Positions 1 to 10,257 of a DNA stretch of 38,441 bases are shown piece after piece. The position numbers were made by a program, and so were the translations under genes. The DNA comes from an uncultured Selenomonadaceae bacterium (GTDB lineage Bacteria > Bacillota > Negativicutes > Selenomonadales > Selenomonadaceae), in the NCBI GenBank assembly GCA_905236285.1, contig CAJOPN010000019.1, positions 1 through 38,441 on the forward strand. The letters are read 5' to 3'. Under the pieces are notes generated by a model, which was not told where the DNA came from, made no database searches, and saw nothing but the letters and a program-made list of their open reading frames with translations. The first letter of the stretch is position 1. Every line of letters starts with the position of its first letter.

Positions 1-959
1 GATTTAAGATAATCACCGTAAGGCATCATAACTTCAATATTGCGTCCATATTTTTGAGCCGCTGCAAATTTCAACGCTGCATTGAGCATCGCAGGATTTT
101 CCCAAATATTATCATTTTGGCAAGCCTCATCCATATGGCGAGCACCTTCCAAAAATTTTTCAATATCCATTCCGATAACTGCCGCCGTCGTAAGTCCGAC
201 TTCACAGAAAATTGTAAAGCGTCCGCCGACTCCGTCAGGAACTGCAAACGTCTGCCAATTATTTTCAACGGCGAGTTGTTTCAAAAGCGTCTTCTTTTCC
301 ATATTCGGATCAGTTACCGCGACAACTTCAACTTCAATATTATTTTGTTTGAGAAGATCATCGTACATAACCATGAAATTACTCATTGTGTCGAGAGTTC
401 CGCCGCTCTTTGAAATTACAATCAACATTACTTTATATTTGCGATGTTCGTGTGATTCGGTCGTCGCCGCCATTGCTTTAAGATGATTTATGATGTCACG
501 AGTGCGGCGCGTGTCAATATTTTGTCCGCTGAAATAAACTTTCGGCAATCCGTGACGCTGTTCCTTCGTCCATGTATTCCAAAATTCTCCGCAGAATACA
601 TCAAAAAGAACTTTGTTGCCGAGAAATGAGCCGCCGATTCCGAGAGAAACAACCGCATCAACATTATTGCGAATACGTTCTGTAAAATCGTGCAATCTTT
701 GAATACTTGCAGGCGAATTAAGATTTAATTTTCCGTTTTCTTCGGTAATGTACGGAAGTTTTGAAAAATAAACTTTTTCGGGATTACCGTCTTTTGAAAG
801 ATGCGCTTTGATAAATCCGTCTCTGCGCATGATTTTCATTGCTTCATGAGCTTTTTTCAAATCTTCTGCATAGCTGTCAAGATCAGCCTGAGTTACTTTG
901 CCTTCGCCGAAGAGATTATCATAATCGAACGAAAAGCCTGACAACAATTTCAATGCCAT
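1..959 (-). CDS. pgi: Glucose-6-phosphate isomerase, C-terminus truncated by window edge
   Basis: Not in the ORF track because there is no stop inside the window. Reverse-strand translation from ATG at 959 gives MALKLLSGFSFDYDNLFGEG...NNVDAVVSLGIGGSFLGNKVLFDVFCGEFWNTW...VISKSGGTLDTMSNFMVMYDD..., with PGI-family motifs (GIGGSxLG, SKSGGT). Confidence 0.93.
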   Translation of the reverse strand, partial: MALKLLSGFSFDYDNLFGEGKVTQADLDSYAEDLKKAHEAMKIMRRDGFIKAHLSKDGNPEKVYFSKLPYITEENGKLNLNSPASIQRLHDFTERIRNNVDAVVSLGIGGSFLGNKVLFDVFCGEFWNTWTKEQRHGLPKVYFSGQNIDTRRTRDIINHLKAMAATTESHEHRKYKVMLIVISKSGGTLDTMSNFMVMYDDLLKQNNIEVEVVAVTDPNMEKKTLLKQLAVENNWQTFAVPDGVGGRFTIFCEVGLTTAAVIGMDIEKFLEGARHMDEACQNDNIWENPAMLNAALKFAAAQKYGRNIEVMMPYGDYLK

Positions 960-986
960 AAAAATATCACACTCCCAAAAAACTAT

Positions 987-1625
987 TTAAATTAAAAAAT
1001 CTACTGAAGAAAAATTTTTTTCGTCACTTTTATTTGAATTTAATTCATTCATTCGACTTTGTGCGCGTTCAATCATTCTTTCAACTTTTTTGACTTCTTC
1101 CTCGTCACACATATTATTTTGAAGTCCGCTTTTACATTCATCAAGATCATCTTTTAAAAGAGCCATCAATTTTTGCAAATCGTCAACGGTTTTGACTGCC
1201 GCAAGTTGAGCTGCTCTTTTCGATTCGTTAAATGTGACTGTCGATTTTGCTGAAGTTATCGTAATATTTCCGTCTTTATCTATTGAAACAGATCCGCCTT
1301 GAAATCCGATTTCACCTTCACGACTTTTTAAATATTCATTCGCCGATTTTAATTTTTCTGCAATTTCTTTTTGTTTTGCAATTTTTTTATCGGGATCATT
1401 CGCCATTTCTCTTAAAATATTCGGCGAAATTGAAATATTATTTGTGCCGCTTGAGTTGAATGGTTGAGTTCCGATGCTGAATTTTGTTTCTTTGAATTGT
1501 TTTTTCAATGAATTTAAAACATTTTCAGATTTTGATTTTGATTTTTCATCGACTTGATTTTTTGCATATTCAAAAGCCGATTCCGAAACGTAAGAATTGC
1601 CGATTTTTACTCCCATGTAAATCAA
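987..1625 (-). CDS. Hypothetical protein (possibly DUF6033-like)
   Basis: Intact 212-aa ORF, Lys/Glu/Ser-rich. 'SPNILREMANDPDKK...SIDKDGNITI' loosely recalls DUF6033-type proteins; the family is not certain. Confidence 0.6.
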   Translation of the reverse strand: MIYMGVKIGNSYVSESAFEYAKNQVDEKSKSKSENVLNSLKKQFKETKFSIGTQPFNSSGTNNISISPNILREMANDPDKKIAKQKEIAEKLKSANEYLKSREGEIGFQGGSVSIDKDGNITITSAKSTVTFNESKRAAQLAAVKTVDDLQKLMALLKDDLDECKSGLQNNMCDEEEVKKVERMIERAQSRMNELNSNKSDEKNFSSVDFLI

Positions 1626-1648
1626 TCCTTCCGTGTGAAAAAACTTTT

Positions 1649-3025
1649 TTAAGAGCGAATAATTTTTAAAAGTTCGTCAGTTTTTTCCTTGAGCAATTTT
1701 TTGTCGCCGCGTGTCTCAACATTCAATCGGATATACGGTTCAGTTCCCGACGGACGCAAATTAAATCTCCAATCATCAAAATCAATACTGATTCCGTCAA
1801 TTTTAATAACTTCTCTGTCTTTGCCGTAAATATTTTCTACTTTTTTCAAAATTTCGCCGACAGCTTCAAGGCTTGCAACTTTGCTGTTGAGTTCGCCGGA
1901 GACGGGATATTTTTTCTGGCGATCGTCGACCATTTGAGAAAGAGTTTTATCTGATTGACTCAAGAGTTCCAAAATCAAAAGCCAGGGAATCATTCCGCTG
2001 TCACAATAATAAAAATCTCTGAAATAATGATGTGAGCTCATTTCACCGCCGTAAATTGCATTTTCGTCACGCATCATATTTTTTATGTATGAATGTCCGC
2101 TGCGACACATTAACGGCACGCCGCCCATATTTTTTACAATATCCGTTGTATTCCAAATTGCACGCGGATCATAAATAATTTTTTCGCCGTGATTTTTACT
2201 CAAAAAATTTTGTGCCAACAGTCCGACAAGATAATAACCTTCAATAAATCCGCCTTTTTCGTCAAACAAAAAACAACGATCAAAATCTCCGTCGAAAGCA
2301 ACGCCGCAGTCTGCATGATTTTCAACGACTGCCTTTGAGGTCACTTCTCGATTATCTTGCCTGAGCGGATTCGGTACACCGTTCGGAAAATTGCCGTCGG
2401 GATCATTGAAAATTTTTATAATTTCAAACGGCAAAAATTTTTCAAGCTCATTGATAATCGGACCTGCCGCACCGTTTCCGCTGTTGATCACAACTTTAAA
2501 CGGCTTGAGATTTTTCACGTTGATATATGAAAGAATTTTTTTTATGTAATCGGACATTATATCAATCCGAAAAATATTTCCTGATGCTTTTCGATATGAG
2601 AAGTCAAAATTTTCATCGGCGACGGCATCACGCAATTTGAAAAGTCCGGTATCGGGAGTAAGCGGACGAGAATTTTTTAAGACACATTTTAAACCGTTGT
2701 CATCTTTGGGATTATGACTCGCAGTTATCATTATTCCGCCGTCAAAATTTTTAAATCCCGTCGTGAAATAAATCATTTCCGTGCCGCATTGTCCAATGTC
2801 GAAAACGTCACATCCTGATTCCGAGAGACCGCGAGCAAGTGCATCGCTGAGAGTCGGACCTGAAAGTCTTATGTCGTGTCCGATTGCAATTTTTTTTGCA
2901 TTGAAAAGTTTTGGAAAAATTCGACCGACTTTGTAAGCAAGTTCTTGATTGATTGTCTTCGGATAAATTCCTCTCACGTCATACGTTCCGAATGCACGCT
3001 TATCTATCGACATTTTTTCATGCAC
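1649..3025 (-). CDS. Phosphomannomutase/phosphoglucomutase (alpha-D-phosphohexomutase family)
   Basis: TASHNPKDDNGLK active-site serine loop, DGDFDRCFLFDE metal-binding loop, GGEMSSHHYF sugar loop, RPSGTEPYIR phosphate loop. Real start is probably the internal MSIDKRAFGTYDVRG. Confidence 0.93.
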   Translation of the reverse strand: MHEKMSIDKRAFGTYDVRGIYPKTINQELAYKVGRIFPKLFNAKKIAIGHDIRLSGPTLSDALARGLSESGCDVFDIGQCGTEMIYFTTGFKNFDGGIMITASHNPKDDNGLKCVLKNSRPLTPDTGLFKLRDAVADENFDFSYRKASGNIFRIDIMSDYIKKILSYINVKNLKPFKVVINSGNGAAGPIINELEKFLPFEIIKIFNDPDGNFPNGVPNPLRQDNREVTSKAVVENHADCGVAFDGDFDRCFLFDEKGGFIEGYYLVGLLAQNFLSKNHGEKIIYDPRAIWNTTDIVKNMGGVPLMCRSGHSYIKNMMRDENAIYGGEMSSHHYFRDFYYCDSGMIPWLLILELLSQSDKTLSQMVDDRQKKYPVSGELNSKVASLEAVGEILKKVENIYGKDREVIKIDGISIDFDDWRFNLRPSGTEPYIRLNVETRGDKKLLKEKTDELLKIIRS

Positions 3026-3111
3026 TCCAATCTCATTTCAATTTCATTTTTTATTTCAACGCAAAAAAAAATTTTCCTCTAATTTACAGAAAATTTTTAT
3101 TTATTTTAAAT

Positions 3112-3621
3112 TTAATTTTTATCGTCGGCAATTCTCAAAAGTTTTAATTCGCGTGAATCATCATCTGACGGCGGTGAATGATGTTTTGCAATAATTTTTG
3201 CCTCGCGATACAATCCGATGTCCTGCAATTTTTTTGCTCCGATTTCTGCGTGATGACGATAGATATAAATCATATGATTGCCGTTTCGTTCCAATTTATC
3301 CGCAAAATTTTTTGAAACTGCACTTATCAAAACAACAAAAACTTTTCCGAAAGTACTCATATCACCTTTGACGCGTCCAATATCGTGAAGGAGTGCGCAA
3401 CGTATCAAAAATTCTTTGTCGATGCCTTGACTGTCTTCAATGACAAATCGCTCAATGGTATATGCGACACGAATTGAATGATATTGATCAACAACGTCCA
3501 TCGCAAAAAATAATTTTTGTTCCTTAGGAGAAAGGTGAGTTGAAATATATTTTTTGTCGTCAATCGTCAATTTCGCGCTGATTGCTCTGAAAAATTGTTT
3601 AATTCTTTTTATAACGGACAT
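3112..3621 (-). CDS. HD/HDIG-domain phosphohydrolase
   Basis: 169-aa ORF with CALLHDIGRVKGD and YRHHAEIGAKKL...AKHHSPP, typical of HD-domain proteins. Confidence 0.75.
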   Translation of the reverse strand: MSVIKRIKQFFRAISAKLTIDDKKYISTHLSPKEQKLFFAMDVVDQYHSIRVAYTIERFVIEDSQGIDKEFLIRCALLHDIGRVKGDMSTFGKVFVVLISAVSKNFADKLERNGNHMIYIYRHHAEIGAKKLQDIGLYREAKIIAKHHSPPSDDDSRELKLLRIADDKN

Positions 3622-3673
3622 TCATTTATCACCTGTCAAGAAAATTTGAGCTTTCGTTAAGGTTTTTATTTTA

Positions 3674-6205
3674 TCATTTATCGTCGTTGGTTTCAAGATA
3701 ACGTTTGCCTTCTTCGACGAGCTGATCATATAATTTCATACATTCACCATGATGAATTTGAATATATTCAATGCTTTCATGTTTCTCAAGTTCCGAAGAT
3801 GAATCCGAAATTATCATTTTTCCGGCAATTTCCAAATTCTTGGCAGATTCCGAACATTTTTCGCCGCCGATTTGCAAACTCGTTGATTTAAGTGCGTGAA
3901 TTAAAATCGTATAATTTTGCCAATCCTCATTTTCAAATGTTTCGTTTAATTGTTTCTGCTTTTCATTTTTTAAATTACAAAACATTTCCAAGATGCTTTT
4001 ATAAACGTCTTCCATTTCCGCACTATAATCTAATCCAAGTTCAACATTTAAATATTTATAATTTTCCTCTTTTGATTCTTTAGTTTCAATTTTTGCTTCC
4101 GAATTATTTTCTGGTGAATGAATTTTTTCGAGAGGCAAATATTCAACCAGCATTTCTTCAAATTGTCTTGCATTAATCGGCTTGCTTAAATAATCCGTGA
4201 AGCCTTCTTTCAAAAACATTTCTCTTGCTCCGCTGATTGCATTTGCGGTAAGTGCTACAGTCGGAACTCCTCTGCTTTTATTTTCCTGCATTTCCTGCGC
4301 CATTTTAAATGTTTGTATTCCGTCGAGACTGGGCATCATTTGATCAAGAAAAATAATGTCATAATGAGTCTCCGCCATTTTTTTGAGTGCACTCATTCCG
4401 CTGATTGCCGTATCAACTTGAATTTTCGTTGCTTTTAATAAACTTGTTGCTACAAGCAAATTCATTTCGTTGTCATCTACCACCAATATTTTTGCGTCAG
4501 GTGCTACGAATGAAACTTTGTAAGCCTCTTGTTTTTTTGTCGAAGATAATCTTTCGGAGAAGCTGCCGATTTTATTTTCACCGATAATTTTTTGCGGCAA
4601 AATTACCGTAAATGTTGAACCTTCTCCGTAAATACTGTCAACTTTAATTTCTCCTCCCATCATTTGCATAAGTTTATAAGTTATTGCAAGTCCGAGTCCG
4701 GTTCCTTCAATATTTTTATTTTTTTTGTTGTCGAACCGCTCAAAATCTTTAAATAATTTTTCTTTGTCCTCTTCTCTTATTCCGATTCCCGTATCTTTCA
4801 CGCTAAATATTAAATCGACCCATTCCGAATTTCGCATTTTACATTCGACATTAAAATTTATTCCGCCGGTGTGAGTATATTTAACGGCATTAGTCAAAAA
4901 ATTTACGACGACTTGTCTTATTCTCACACTATCGCCGAAAAGTTCATTAGGAATATTTTCGTCAACACTTACGCTGAAATATAATCCTTTATTTTCTGCG
5001 CGAGGTTGAATCATATTGACGAGATTTTTTATCAAATCGTCCAAATGATAATTTTCTTCTACGAGTTCCATTTTGCCGCTTTCTATTTTTGAAAAATCCA
5101 AAATGTCATTAATTAAACTTAAAAGAGCATCACTCGCGGCGGCGGCATTCTGTGCATATTTTATTATATCCGGTTCTTTCGATTCGCGCAAAATCATTTC
5201 ATTCATTCCGATTACTGCATTTATCGGCGTTCGGATTTCGTGCGACATGTTCGCCAAAAATGCACTCTTCGCTTGATTCGCCTGATCTGCCGCTACTTTT
5301 GCCTGTTGAAATTTTTCGGATTGTTTCGCTTTCTCATTGATTAAAAACATGTAAATACTTACAATTAAAAATAACATCAGCAATGATGCCGTCACAATGA
5401 AAATCATAATATTTGCACGTGCGATTGTTCCGGCGACAGCACTCCACGGCATATATCCAATTATAATGCAATCTGTATTCGGCAAATCTGCCTCAAACAA
5501 AAAAAATTCTCCTTGCGAACTGCTGCAATAAACTGCCGCCGATCTGTCAAATTTCATTCGTTCATTTAATTTTTTTAAGCCGTTTATAACTTCCATTTCC
5601 ATCAAAAAATTTTTATTACTGTAATTATCATCAGGCAGTATTATTTGAGAATTTTTGTCTTGAATCGTGATTTTACTGATTGAATCATATTCTCCCAAAT
5701 CAAATAAATCTGCCAAAATTTTTTCGTCGTAAAGTCGATAAATTATTGCACGAATATTATTTCCGTTCATAATCGGAACTGCAAACAAAAGTCCTCTTCC
5801 TGTGCAGAAATCCACAACTTCATTTCCGAAATATGCATGAGGCAGTCTTTTAAAATCCGCACTCGAAACAAATTCTCCGTGAATCGGCTGTCCGTTTACT
5901 CTCAACATTCCGACATGTACATTTTTATTTGATGATTGCAATTCCTTCAAAAAATTTATTTCAGTTTCTTTACCAGGATGAGCTGAAATATAACTCGACG
6001 CAAGTTTTAATTGATTCAATTCGTTTCTGAATCTCTCTTCAGTAATTCCTGCCATGTCCGCTGTTTGTCTTGCTATCATTTGTTCCAACGCAAAATTTAA
6101 CATGTTGCTGACTTTGTACTGCATTACAAATCCGCCTGCCGCCAATAACAATATCAGCGCGAAGAATCTTAACAAAATTTTTTGATATTTACTCAAGGAA
6201 TTCAA
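3674..6205 (-). CDS. Membrane hybrid sensor histidine kinase (TM - extracytoplasmic domain - TM - HisKA - HATPase_c - REC - HPt)
   Basis: Two hydrophobic segments flank about 230 extracytoplasmic residues. H-box SHEIRTPINAV, N-box VVNFLTNAVKYT, G-boxes DTGIGI/GTGLGLAI, receiver ILVVDDNEMN...IIFLDQMMPSLDG, HPt-like ILIHALKSTS. Confidence 0.95.
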   Translation of the reverse strand: MNSLSKYQKILLRFFALILLLAAGGFVMQYKVSNMLNFALEQMIARQTADMAGITEERFRNELNQLKLASSYISAHPGKETEINFLKELQSSNKNVHVGMLRVNGQPIHGEFVSSADFKRLPHAYFGNEVVDFCTGRGLLFAVPIMNGNNIRAIIYRLYDEKILADLFDLGEYDSISKITIQDKNSQIILPDDNYSNKNFLMEMEVINGLKKLNERMKFDRSAAVYCSSSQGEFFLFEADLPNTDCIIIGYMPWSAVAGTIARANIMIFIVTASLLMLFLIVSIYMFLINEKAKQSEKFQQAKVAADQANQAKSAFLANMSHEIRTPINAVIGMNEMILRESKEPDIIKYAQNAAAASDALLSLINDILDFSKIESGKMELVEENYHLDDLIKNLVNMIQPRAENKGLYFSVSVDENIPNELFGDSVRIRQVVVNFLTNAVKYTHTGGINFNVECKMRNSEWVDLIFSVKDTGIGIREEDKEKLFKDFERFDNKKNKNIEGTGLGLAITYKLMQMMGGEIKVDSIYGEGSTFTVILPQKIIGENKIGSFSERLSSTKKQEAYKVSFVAPDAKILVVDDNEMNLLVATSLLKATKIQVDTAISGMSALKKMAETHYDIIFLDQMMPSLDGIQTFKMAQEMQENKSRGVPTVALTANAISGAREMFLKEGFTDYLSKPINARQFEEMLVEYLPLEKIHSPENNSEAKIETKESKEENYKYLNVELGLDYSAEMEDVYKSILEMFCNLKNEKQKQLNETFENEDWQNYTILIHALKSTSLQIGGEKCSESAKNLEIAGKMIISDSSSELEKHESIEYIQIHHGECMKLYDQLVEEGKRYLETNDDK

Positions 6206-7331
6206 CTCCTTTCACAAACCAATCAATTTTTTCAAGCAGTACATGTTCGTTGACCGTCTCTCCGGCTGCACATCTCAAATTATTTTGCGTGTCATAAATC
6301 GGTCCTGCGAATACTTTTTTTGAATTTATTATTTCCTGTTTCAAAAATTCTATTCTGCTCTTCTGCTTTTGCGTCACCGAATCCGAATATCTCGATAAAG
6401 TTACCGTTCCTTCCTTTATTCCGGTCCAATAATTTTTCACCGTGTTCAATTCTTTTTTCAAATACATTTTCAAAATATCTTTATAAAAAATATCCCAATT
6501 ACAAATTACCGAAGTCAAATAATGCTCCGAATATCCTTCAAGTTTTAAATTGTAAGCGATAAAATCTGTTCCCGTTTCTTCGCACGTATCGGCAACTGCT
6601 TTATAAAAATCCAAATGATAAGTGATAACGTCTGCATTTGCTTTTTTTATTAAATTTAAAGTTTTTTCCGTTTCGATTTCGTCATTTCTCCAGCTTCCCG
6701 TCCAGGCAACCATTACTTTTGCATTTGAATTTGTTCTTTGAACTCCGAGCGTAAAAGCATTTATTCCGCGACAAACTTCAGTATTCATCATTGCGGCGAC
6801 ATATCCGATTACATTCGTTTTCGTTCTCATTCCTGCCAATGCTCCCGCCAAATATCTGCCTTGATACATTCGCGCAAATGCTCCCGTCATGTTTCGCGCA
6901 CTTAATTCTGATGAATTTGCAACAAATTCTATATTTTTTTTCTCAAGTATTAAATTTTTTGCCTCAAGCGGATAATTGTAACTCATCATAAAAATAATTC
7001 CTGCGTCTTCGTCTTCCAATTCTTCAATAACGAGAGGACATTGACCGCTGTTTTCAATAACATCATTTCGCGTCAGCAATTCCAATCCGAATTCATCGCA
7101 AGCCGCTTTTAATCCTTTGTAATGTTCATTGCTCCAGCCGGGTTCTTCTATTTTTCCGATATTGAAATAACCGACTTTTTTTTGTGATCTTTCATTCAAT
7201 TTAATTTCAAATCCGAACATCAAAACGAAAATTAAAGTCATGATGATACAACCGCCCATTGCCACTAATAATTTCAATCGCTTGTCTTTGAGCGACACAT
7301 TAAATATTGCGTCCAAATTTATTTTTTGCAA
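6189..7331 (-). CDS. Membrane-anchored BMP-family (PnrA/Med-like) substrate-binding protein
   Basis: N-terminal TM segment (LLVAMGGCIIMTLIFVLMFGF), then VGYFNIGKIEEPGWSNEHYKGLKAA...GRYLAGALAGMRTKTNVIGYVAAMMNTEVCRGINAFTLGVQ..., typical of the BMP family. Overlaps the kinase start by 17 bp. Confidence 0.85.
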   Translation of the reverse strand: MQKINLDAIFNVSLKDKRLKLLVAMGGCIIMTLIFVLMFGFEIKLNERSQKKVGYFNIGKIEEPGWSNEHYKGLKAACDEFGLELLTRNDVIENSGQCPLVIEELEDEDAGIIFMMSYNYPLEAKNLILEKKNIEFVANSSELSARNMTGAFARMYQGRYLAGALAGMRTKTNVIGYVAAMMNTEVCRGINAFTLGVQRTNSNAKVMVAWTGSWRNDEIETEKTLNLIKKANADVITYHLDFYKAVADTCEETGTDFIAYNLKLEGYSEHYLTSVICNWDIFYKDILKMYLKKELNTVKNYWTGIKEGTVTLSRYSDSVTQKQKSRIEFLKQEIINSKKVFAGPIYDTQNNLRCAAGETVNEHVLLEKIDWFVKGVEFLE

Positions 7332-7368
7332 TTATTTTTCCTCCGATTGAGATTTTAAATTTTTTTTG

Positions 7369-7397
7369 TTGCGTTCAAAAATTTTTTCCATTATACT
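7369..7397 (+). promoter_or_regulatory. Putative sigma-A-type promoter for the NhaC gene
   Basis: TTGCGT (7369-7374), 17-nt spacer, TATACT (7392-7397); RBS-like AAAGAGG and ATG at 7429 follow. Confidence 0.5.
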
Positions 7398-7428
7398 TAT
7401 TTTGAATAAAATTGAAAGAGGTTTTTTT

Positions 7429-8958
7429 ATGGAAATATCATCGTTGTCGATTATTCCGCCTTTGATTACAATTATTCTTGCTCTCGCAACAAAAGAAGTT
7501 TACGTTTCACTTTTGATCGGAATTTTTTCGGGTTCATTGATTTTTAACGGCGGAAATCCTTTTCAAGCAATCTTGACAATGTTTTCAATCATGGGAGACA
7601 AAATCGGCGGCAATGTGAATATTTTAATTTTTCTCGTGATTCTCGGAATATTGGTTGCGGCAATTTCAAAATCGGGAGCAACTCACGCTTACGGAGAATG
7701 GGCACGCAGGAAAATTAACGGCGAAAAAAGTGCATTGGGACTTACTTCGTTGCTCGGAATTGTAATTTTCATCGACGATTATTTTAATTGTTTGACTGTC
7801 GGAGCTGTAATGCGTCCCGTTACCGATAAATTTAAAATTGCCAGAACGAAACTTGCATATATAATTGACGCAACTGCCGCTCCGATTTGTATAATTGCAC
7901 CTGTTTCAAGCTGGGCTGCTGCCGTCGGTTCATCTCTTCCCGAAGATTCAAAAATTGACGGTTTTTCATTATTTCTGCAAACGATTCCTTATAATCTTTA
8001 TGCTTGGCTTACGATTATTTTTGTTGCTTACATAATTTTTACAGGCAGAGATTTTGCTACAATGAGCGATTCAATCAAAGCCAATCGAAAAAAATTTTTA
8101 ATTCCCGAAGAATACAAATTAAATGTTGAAGCTGAAGAAAATATTTCGGGCAACGGAAAAATTATTGATTTGGTTCTGCCGCTGATTGTTTTGATTGTCT
8201 CGTGTATCATCGCGATGATTTATACAGGCGGTTTCTTTGACGGAAAATCTGTTGCCGATTCTTTTGCGGATTGTGATTCATCTCAAGCTCTCGTTTTGGG
8301 TTCTTTCATTGCATTTTTATTTGTTGCCTTTTTATATATTCCGCGAAAAATTATTTCTTTTAAAATTTTTTGCGAATCATTCCGACAAGGTTTCAGAGCA
8401 ATGATGCCTGCGATTTTAATTTTGTGTTTAGCTTGGACGCTTTCGGGAATTTGTTCAAAAGATTATTTGAATCTCGGCGGATATGTCGGAGCAATCGTCA
8501 ATCAACATTCTTCATTGATGATTTTTCTTCCAATGATTTTATTTGTCGTTGCGGCGGCTCTTGCATTTGCGACGGGAACGAGTTGGGGAACTTTCGGGAT
8601 TTTGATTCCGATTGCATTTGAAATTATTACAAAAAGTACTCAAGTCAGATTTTCCGAAATGCTTGTAATTTGTATTGCAGCAATTTTGTCGGGAGCAGTC
8701 AGCGGAGATCATGCCTCGCCGATTTCTGATACAACAATTCTTGCCTCTGCCAGTGCTCAATGCGATCATCTCGATCACGTCGCCACTCAACTGCCTTATG
8801 TTATCGTCGTCAGTACCGGCTGCATACTCGGTTATTTTGTTGATGGCTTGACTGAAAACGGATGGATCGGACTCGTCGCAGGTTTAATTTGCGTTTTGTG
8901 GCTTTTACAAACTCTTTCTTCAACAAACGAAAAATTTGAACAAATTCACAACGATTAA
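7429..8958 (+). CDS. NhaC-family Na+/H+ antiporter
   Basis: Multiple TM segments; IDDYFNCLTVGAVMRPVTD and AILSGAVSGDHASPISDTTILAS are NhaC-family motifs. Start trimmed from ORF 7366 to MEISSLSII because of the RBS at about 7415. Confidence 0.92.
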   Translation: MEISSLSIIPPLITIILALATKEVYVSLLIGIFSGSLIFNGGNPFQAILTMFSIMGDKIGGNVNILIFLVILGILVAAISKSGATHAYGEWARRKINGEKSALGLTSLLGIVIFIDDYFNCLTVGAVMRPVTDKFKIARTKLAYIIDATAAPICIIAPVSSWAAAVGSSLPEDSKIDGFSLFLQTIPYNLYAWLTIIFVAYIIFTGRDFATMSDSIKANRKKFLIPEEYKLNVEAEENISGNGKIIDLVLPLIVLIVSCIIAMIYTGGFFDGKSVADSFADCDSSQALVLGSFIAFLFVAFLYIPRKIISFKIFCESFRQGFRAMMPAILILCLAWTLSGICSKDYLNLGGYVGAIVNQHSSLMIFLPMILFVVAAALAFATGTSWGTFGILIPIAFEIITKSTQVRFSEMLVICIAAILSGAVSGDHASPISDTTILASASAQCDHLDHVATQLPYVIVVSTGCILGYFVDGLTENGWIGLVAGLICVLWLLQTLSSTNEKFEQIHND

Positions 8959-10256
8959 AATTTAAATTCAGTCAGAATCAAATCAAGAGCATTAAGAATT
9001 TCATTTACATTTTCTTCGGTGATGACAAGCGGAGGTTGAAAAGCCATGACATTGCGGCCGATTCCGTTTTTGCCGATTATAAAGCCGCGATTTTTCATTT
9101 CTTCCAAAATTTTATCGAGTTCGACAAATGCGGGAGATTTATCGGCGTGAACAAATTCCGCTCCGATCATCAAGCCGAGTCCGCGAACGTCTCCAATAAT
9201 TTTGTGTTTCTTCGACAATTCGAGGAGACCTTTTTTTAATTGTTCGCCGCGATTTTTTGCATTTTCAATCAAATTATTTTTTTCAATGTAATCGAGAACG
9301 GCGAGCCCTGCGGCTGATGAAACGGGATTTCCTCCTAAAGTAGAGGCACCGGGACGAGTATAAGTGTCTGCAATTTCTTCAGTCGAAATAAATGCACTTA
9401 TCGGCTGACCGTTTCCGAGTGCTTTCGCCACGCTCATTATATCCGGTACGACATCAAAATTTTCAATCGCAAACATTTTTCCGCTGCGTGCAAATCCCGT
9501 TTGAACTTCGTCGATTATCAACAGCGCGTTATATTTCTGCAAAATTTCTTTGACACGTTTGAAATAATTTTTAGGCGGTACAACTATTCCTGCATTACCT
9601 TGAATTGATTCCGCAATCAATGCCGCAATTTTTCCGCTCGTATAATTTTTAATGATTTCTTCAATTTTGTTTGCACATTCCAAATCACATTCGGGATAAT
9701 TTTTGCCGAGAGGACAGCGGTAACAATAAGGATTCGGAGCAAAATTAATTCCGCCGACGGGATTCGGATCAGTCCTCCACATTCCTATACCTGTCAAACT
9801 CATCGTTAATTTCGTTCGACCATGAAGACCGTTTTGAAGTGCAATAAATTCGCTGCTCTTTGTATAAATCGACGCGAGAAGTAAAGCACCTTCATTTGCC
9901 TCAGTACCGGTTGAACAGAAAAAACTTTTTTGAAGATTGCCCGGAGTAACTTCAGATAATTTTTCGGCAAGGTTTACAAAATTTTCGGTGAGATAAATAT
10001 TGCAAACATGCTGAAGATTTTTAATTTGCTCGATCATTTTTGAAATAATTTCTTGATTGCAATGACCGCAATTTATGACGCTCACGCCTGCGTAACAATC
10101 CAAATATTTTTTTCCATTAACGTCGTAAAGATATTGCATATCTCCTTTGACGAATTGCGGCGGATTTTGATAAAAATGTCCGAGACACGGCATTATATAT
10201 TTTTTCTTCTTTTCGATGATTTTTTCTGCGCCGATGAATTGATTTGAATTTGTCAA
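8955..10256 (-). CDS. Class-III (PLP-dependent) aminotransferase, 4-aminobutyrate/alanine-glyoxylate aminotransferase-like
   Basis: STGTEANEGALLLA, LLIIDEVQTGFARSGKMFA, DIMSVAKALGNGQPISAF (PLP lysine), STLGGNPVSSAAGLAVL. TTG start just after the gmd stop, with GAGGTG RBS. Confidence 0.9.
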   Translation of the reverse strand: MTNSNQFIGAEKIIEKKKKYIMPCLGHFYQNPPQFVKGDMQYLYDVNGKKYLDCYAGVSVINCGHCNQEIISKMIEQIKNLQHVCNIYLTENFVNLAEKLSEVTPGNLQKSFFCSTGTEANEGALLLASIYTKSSEFIALQNGLHGRTKLTMSLTGIGMWRTDPNPVGGINFAPNPYCYRCPLGKNYPECDLECANKIEEIIKNYTSGKIAALIAESIQGNAGIVVPPKNYFKRVKEILQKYNALLIIDEVQTGFARSGKMFAIENFDVVPDIMSVAKALGNGQPISAFISTEEIADTYTRPGASTLGGNPVSSAAGLAVLDYIEKNNLIENAKNRGEQLKKGLLELSKKHKIIGDVRGLGLMIGAEFVHADKSPAFVELDKILEEMKNRGFIIGKNGIGRNVMAFQPPLVITEENVNEILNALDLILTEFKF

Positions 10257-10257
10257 T

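Noticed and set aside
54-486. ORFs 54..413 and 82..486 on + strand, 71..268 on - strand
   Set aside because: All overlap the real pgi reading frame on the minus strand, which the ORF track missed because it runs off the window.
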